Source of the DNA: Rhexocercosporidium sp. MPI-PUGE-AT-0058
Taxonomy: Eukaryota > Ascomycota > Leotiomycetes > Helotiales
Direction: 5' to 3'
NCBI GenBank assembly: GCA_020746875.1
Contig: JAGTJL010000009.1
Coordinates: 62,001 to 126,000, forward strand
Length of the DNA: 64,000 bases
The notes beneath the pieces are model-generated. The model was not told the origin of the DNA, searched no databases, and saw only the letters and a program-made list of their open reading frames with translations. This document shows positions 60,756 to 64,000 of the stretch, piece after piece. How positions within the stretch are numbered: the first letter of the stretch is position 1; each line of letters begins with the position of its first letter. The translations under genes were made by a program, and so were the position numbers.

Positions 60756-61066
60756 ACGCAAGTCAAGTGCAAGATGAAAGGAAGAAGTGCTGGGGGATTG
60801 CACATAGCTTGTTCTTGTATCATTCGTTCTGTATGGATCTCTACTACTCTCATTAAAGTCCTTAAATACGTAGAGAGTTTTAGCCGTAGATTGATCTTTG
60901 ATTGTGACAACTGCAGCTTCTGGCCTGATCAATGACACGTTCTCACTTTGTAGTACAGTCTCATAACTCAATTTTTTCTCCAAGTGACCAAATCCATCAA
61001 CTACGGTTAGTTTTGACAAGAACTTGTTCTTGATCTGCAGGTACGGGAGCAAGGTAGGGAAGTCGA
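60756..61066 (-). pseudogene. Second half of a possibly broken small gene
   Basis: A minus-strand frame reads LIDFPTLLPYLQIKNKFLSK, LTVVDGFGHLEKKLSYETVL and so on, down to about 60,750. It overlaps the end of the frame starting at 61,459 in a different register. Its hydrophobic/charged pattern resembles leucine-rich or F-box-type fungal proteins, but the identification is weak. It may be an exon rather than a broken half. Confidence 0.3.
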
Positions 61067-61459
61067 TCAAGACAGATTGGATCTTGACTCGGAGCTTGAA
61101 GACTTAGAGGATAGCACAACGTGTATATATGAGGATTGTAGGATAATGGGTAATAGCCAAGCGTACTTAATATCGAGCCTTGGGAAATTGAAGCTGTCGC
61201 GGCATCTGAAAATAAAAAACTTGATTTTCGGCAAGAAATTTGCAGTAATTAGGCTGACTAAGTCGAGGAAAGATAGAAAGTCGTAGAGCCTTTGCTCGAA
61301 TTCAAGAGGCTGACTGTTGCTTATAATTCTTCCCCCACACGAATTTGGGCTTATGAATAGAATTTGCCAGACTCGCTTCGCACAGTCAGCGAGCCCGACC
61401 TCGGCTACGCCCGGACTCCAGAAGTAGGTCACTTCCGGTCCAAACTTCGATTTCGCCAT
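61067..61459 (-). CDS. Hypothetical protein, first part of a possibly broken gene
   Basis: A 130-aa frame begins MAKSKFGPEVTYFWSPGVAE. Within it, 61,213-61,260 on the minus strand looks like an intron end (a polypyrimidine run before TTTTCAG), and GTACGC near 61,169 could be a donor, but no combination I tried gives a longer clean frame into the next segment. It lies convergent to the CE15 gene and divergent from RIB1. The family is not recognised. It may be a pseudogene or a gene needing transcript data. Confidence 0.3.
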   Translation of the reverse strand: MAKSKFGPEVTYFWSPGVAEVGLADCAKRVWQILFISPNSCGGRIISNSQPLEFEQRLYDFLSFLDLVSLITANFLPKIKFFIFRCRDSFNFPRLDIKYAWLLPIILQSSYIHVVLSSKSSSSESRSNLS

Positions 61460-61638
61460 CCTTCGTAGAACACCTTACAGTTCATGTGCAACTCCACCTT
61501 TCAATCGATCTGCAACTACTCTGCTACTTAGATATTTCACTTTCGTGATGCTTTGACGCTGCACTTTTAATTCCATGTGTCTGTCGCATCGCCATACTCC
61601 TCCTCACTTATAGATATAGATCTTCGACTTCTGTCACC

Positions 61639-62922
61639 ATGCCCAACATCACCAATTCATCCTCCCCCACCAACCCCTCGTGGAACGTCCACACCTCCGC
61701 CGATGAAGACGACGAAGTCCCCCAGCTACCTCCCTTCTACTCCCCTCGCCCTATTCCCGTCTCACGCGCGATATCCGAACTCGACCTCAATTCTCTCTCC
61801 CTGGCACATCCTTCACTTGCCGTCCACAATCACAACCATGATCATTCCACAACCCCGCATCGCGACTCGGATCAAGACACAGAACCGGAGGGCGAAGGGG
61901 AACTCCCAGGCCTTGTCTCTCCAGCATTTACTCCCCCTTCAACACCAGGGACTGGCACACAAACACCCTCAAGCACACGACCGCATCCGCATGTCCATCT
62001 CCCGAAATCAGTGCCCGTCGACAGCTCAACTGCAGACGGCGGGTGCGGGCAGAAGAAGCCAAAGCTACTGGACAAGTTGCCAGAAGTGAATTGTGTAGTG
62101 CGCGCACGTATCCCGACTACGATTGGAGGGACTGGGACGGAAATGTTCTTGCATCTATACCAGAATAGCGAGGACAACAAGGAGCATTTAGCCATTGTTT
62201 TTGGAAACACCATTCGCAGTAAGAGTTTGGATCGGGTGAGGGAGGGAGAGACTGAAATGGATCGTTTAATCCGAGGAGCGTATACTGGACGATTGTATCC
62301 TGGGAGAACGACTAGCAGTATGGCAGAGGGAAATGGCGGGAAAGTTTCAGATGCGACGAACGAACCTCCGCTAGTGCGGATTCACAGCGAGTGTTACACG
62401 GGGGAGACGGTTTGGTCTGCGCGCTGCGATTGTGGAGAGCAATTGGACGAAGCTGCGAGACTGATGTCTCTACCTGGATCTGGAGGAGGTGTAATTGTCT
62501 ACTTGCGGCAAGAAGGACGAGGGATTGGTCTTGGGGAGAAGCTGAAGGCGTACAACCTACAAGATCTAGGCTCAGATACCGTAGAAGCAAATCTCTTGCT
62601 TCGACATCCAGCAGATGCGAGGAGTTATGGGCTTGCTACGGCAATGCTTGTGGATCTCGGGGTGAAAGACGTGAGGCTATTGACAAACAATCCGGACAAG
62701 GTACGGGCTGTTGAAGGCCCAGGTAGAGAAGTTGTGGTCAAGGAAAGAGTTGCCATGATTCCACTTGCTTGGAGGGGATCGAAGGGTGGCATCAGGAGTC
62801 AGGAGGTAGGGGGCTATTTGAAAACGAAGGTATATTCTCTTGTCCATTTGGGAAATGAAAGCTAATGAATCTCCCAGATCGAGAAAATGGGACACATGTT
62901 GCAGATGGGAGATAATTCTTGA
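61639..62922 (+). CDS. RIB1: GTP cyclohydrolase II (riboflavin biosynthesis)
   Basis: First step of riboflavin synthesis: GTP to 2,5-diamino-6-ribosylamino-pyrimidinone phosphate, formate and pyrophosphate, in the cytosol. Exons 61,639-62,829 and 62,878-62,922 flank a 48-bp intron, giving 411 aa. Without splicing, the frame would read into the intron and lose the conserved end [14 protein letters not shown]. The RibA domain begins near residue 145 ([20 protein letters not shown]). Zinc ligands are Cys252, Cys263 and Cys265 (C-x10-C-x-C), followed by [20 protein letters not shown] and [10 protein letters not shown]. The 140-residue N-terminus is disordered and His/Ser/Pro/Thr-rich ([16 protein letters not shown]), typical of the longer fungal enzymes. 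Confidence 0.94.
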
Positions 62923-63659
62923 GTTATGCGAAATTCGTGTTTGAAAATGCCATTAATTGGTTTCACGCAAAATCCTGGACGGAGTCTGAAGGCATGGGGA
63001 CGTCGTGGGAGAGCGAGTGGCCACTAGACGCAGGATACGGTCACTGCAGAGGCTTTGGGCATCCGGAACGCTAAGAGTTGCTCTCTGGCTGGTTTCACAC
63101 CCTCCGCCTATACCATCAGGGAATGAGGGCTCTTGAATACAACCTTCTGATTCGAAGAGGTCACATCGCTGTGTCTTCGGTGAAATTGAAAATTGAGGAA
63201 CCGAATCAATGATGGGATGATTGGACAAAATTGAAGGGAAGTGAACTGAAGGGGGTTGAACTAAATTAAAGGAAATGAACTGAAGGAGGTTGAAGACATA
63301 GAAGTGATTGGATGTGGTAGTAATTGGATCGAATTGAAGGAATAGAACTTGGACCGAAACGAAATCGTGGTGAAGGAACCAGCCGGGCTGAAGTCAACCA
63401 TTATTGGATGAATTGAAGGAATCAGGAATCGGACTTAAGGATCGCGTTGCAGGGATAATGGAAGTATATGAATGAAGGATTGAAGCTCCAATTGATTGAT
63501 TACTCACAGCTCGGCAAATCTCGCGCGGGGCAATCTTGTAGACCGACATGCCGGCGTTTTCCCGTTCTTCCTTGCAGGCTTTTCATTGGCTGGCGAACGA
63601 ATTAATAATTGTATGATCCCATCCCTCGGCGTTCTGCAACGATATCGGGACAGTAATAG
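62923..63659. other. Intergenic region with a degenerate GAATTGAAGG repeat
   Basis: 0.74 kb downstream of RIB1. From about 63,225 to 63,490 the sequence is built from variants of TGAACTGAAGG/GAATTGAAGGAA at irregular spacing. I see no gene. Confidence 0.5.
63225..63490 (+). repeat. Degenerate tandem repeat, unit about GAATTGAAGGAA
   Basis: At least eight variants of the motif, including aaattgaaggg, gaactgaaggggg, gaactgaaggagg, gaattgaaggaat (twice) and gaaggattgaagc. Spacing varies from 15 to 60 bp, so it is a decayed minisatellite or a purine-rich low-complexity tract. Confidence 0.6.
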
Positions 63660-64000
63660 TGGGGGGCAAGCAAACTACTACCTCACCACTATCCGATCCG
63701 ATTCTTTCATCGCATCGCGCCCTCCACCACTCACACCACCACCCACCACATCGACTACACGCCCTTTCCTCTTCTCCAGACTACACCCGTCTCAACGCCA
63801 AACAACTACTCCGACCATTGCAGAACACGGGGAACTTATACAGACGACGAATCCGAGAAGCCTGACTTTGATTTGCGAGTGAGGGCCGGCAAGGCAGGAG
63901 GGGAGGACGATACTCGAGTCACCGAATTCATCAGCCGTTGCATGCAAGAAGACAAAGACTTCAACTTCGACTTGGACGTCCGCATCACTTCACTTGACAA
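63660..64000 (+). CDS. Partial gene at the right edge, hypothetical acidic protein
   Basis: A 113-codon frame stays open to the last base with no in-frame ATG, so it is probably an internal exon or needs an upstream intron. The early part is His/Thr/Pro-rich. From about 63,800 it reads NYSDHCRTRGTYTDDESEKP, then RVRAGKAGGEDDTRVTEFIS and CMQEDKDFNFDLDVRIT, which looks like real coding sequence with an acidic bias. ATG-started frames overlapping it in other registers (63,496 and 63,659) may supply the first exon. The family is not recognised. Confidence 0.4.

Noticed and set aside
1..64000. CRISPR array, bacterial operons, tRNA or rRNA genes
   Set aside because: Introns and gene content are fungal. 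I saw no regularly spaced direct repeats and no tRNA or 5S pattern on either strand, though degenerate ones in the AT-rich block could escape the eye.
28384..64000. Secondary-metabolite gene cluster
   Set aside because: No PKS, NRPS, terpene cyclase or dedicated tailoring set is present. The enzymes found (two esterases, DJ-1-like, RIB1) are unrelated neighbours.

Overview
The window is from a filamentous ascomycete (Pezizomycotina). The gene repertoire suggests Leotiomycetes, but that is inference. Support: 44-90 bp GT-AG introns in most multi-exon genes, many single-gene transcription units, fungal-specific complexes (SAGA Sgf73, Rpd3L Rxt2, SWR1 Arp6, Mediator Cdk8), a CE15 glucuronoyl esterase, a HeLo-like/pseudokinase protein, and a long AT-rich block showing repeat-induced point mutation (RIP).

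The left part (1 to about 27,980) is an AT-rich block with no intact gene. It is built mainly from three copies of one 8.36-kb Ty1/copia-type LTR retrotransposon with 189-bp LTRs (TGTCG...CGACA). Its pol lies on the minus strand and is destroyed by RIP. Copy A runs off the left edge (1-6,033). Copy B (9,607-26,661, TSD AAAGG) is split by copy C (15,588-23,943, TSD AACTG). Copy B also carries a 325-bp solo LTR of another family without RIP (14,521-14,845, TSD TTATT). A second, 0.41-0.43-kb LTR-like repeat flanks copy B on both sides. Copies A and B share a 642-bp tract of perfect identity although they differ elsewhere. All three copies' family carries an extra reading frame antisense to pol near the left LTR.

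At about 27,977 the base composition switches abruptly to normal gene space. The order from there is: a secreted type-B carboxylesterase (-) with an apparent frameshift close to its end; a kinase-Sel1-ankyrin protein (-) arranged head to head with a HeLo-like/pseudokinase protein (+); a small multi-exon gene of unknown function (-) that has no long ATG-started ORF; Arp6 (+); a DJ-1/PfpI protein (+); Cdk8/Ssn3 (+); an otubain with a long disordered tail (+); Sgf73 (-); Rxt2 (-); a mitochondrial PPR-like protein (+); a CE15 glucuronoyl methylesterase (+); a possibly broken small gene (-); GTP cyclohydrolase II (+); and the start of another gene at the right edge.

Functionally, four genes serve four different chromatin or transcription complexes (SWR1, Mediator kinase module, SAGA DUB module, Rpd3L), and an otubain lies between them. 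The kinase-ankyrin and HeLo-pseudokinase pair, sharing one 0.3-kb promoter, is the best candidate for an uncharacterised system. Its architecture recalls RIPK-type kinases and MLKL, suggesting a fungal regulated-cell-death or incompatibility module. The exon models I give were built by hand, and each sums to a whole number of codons.
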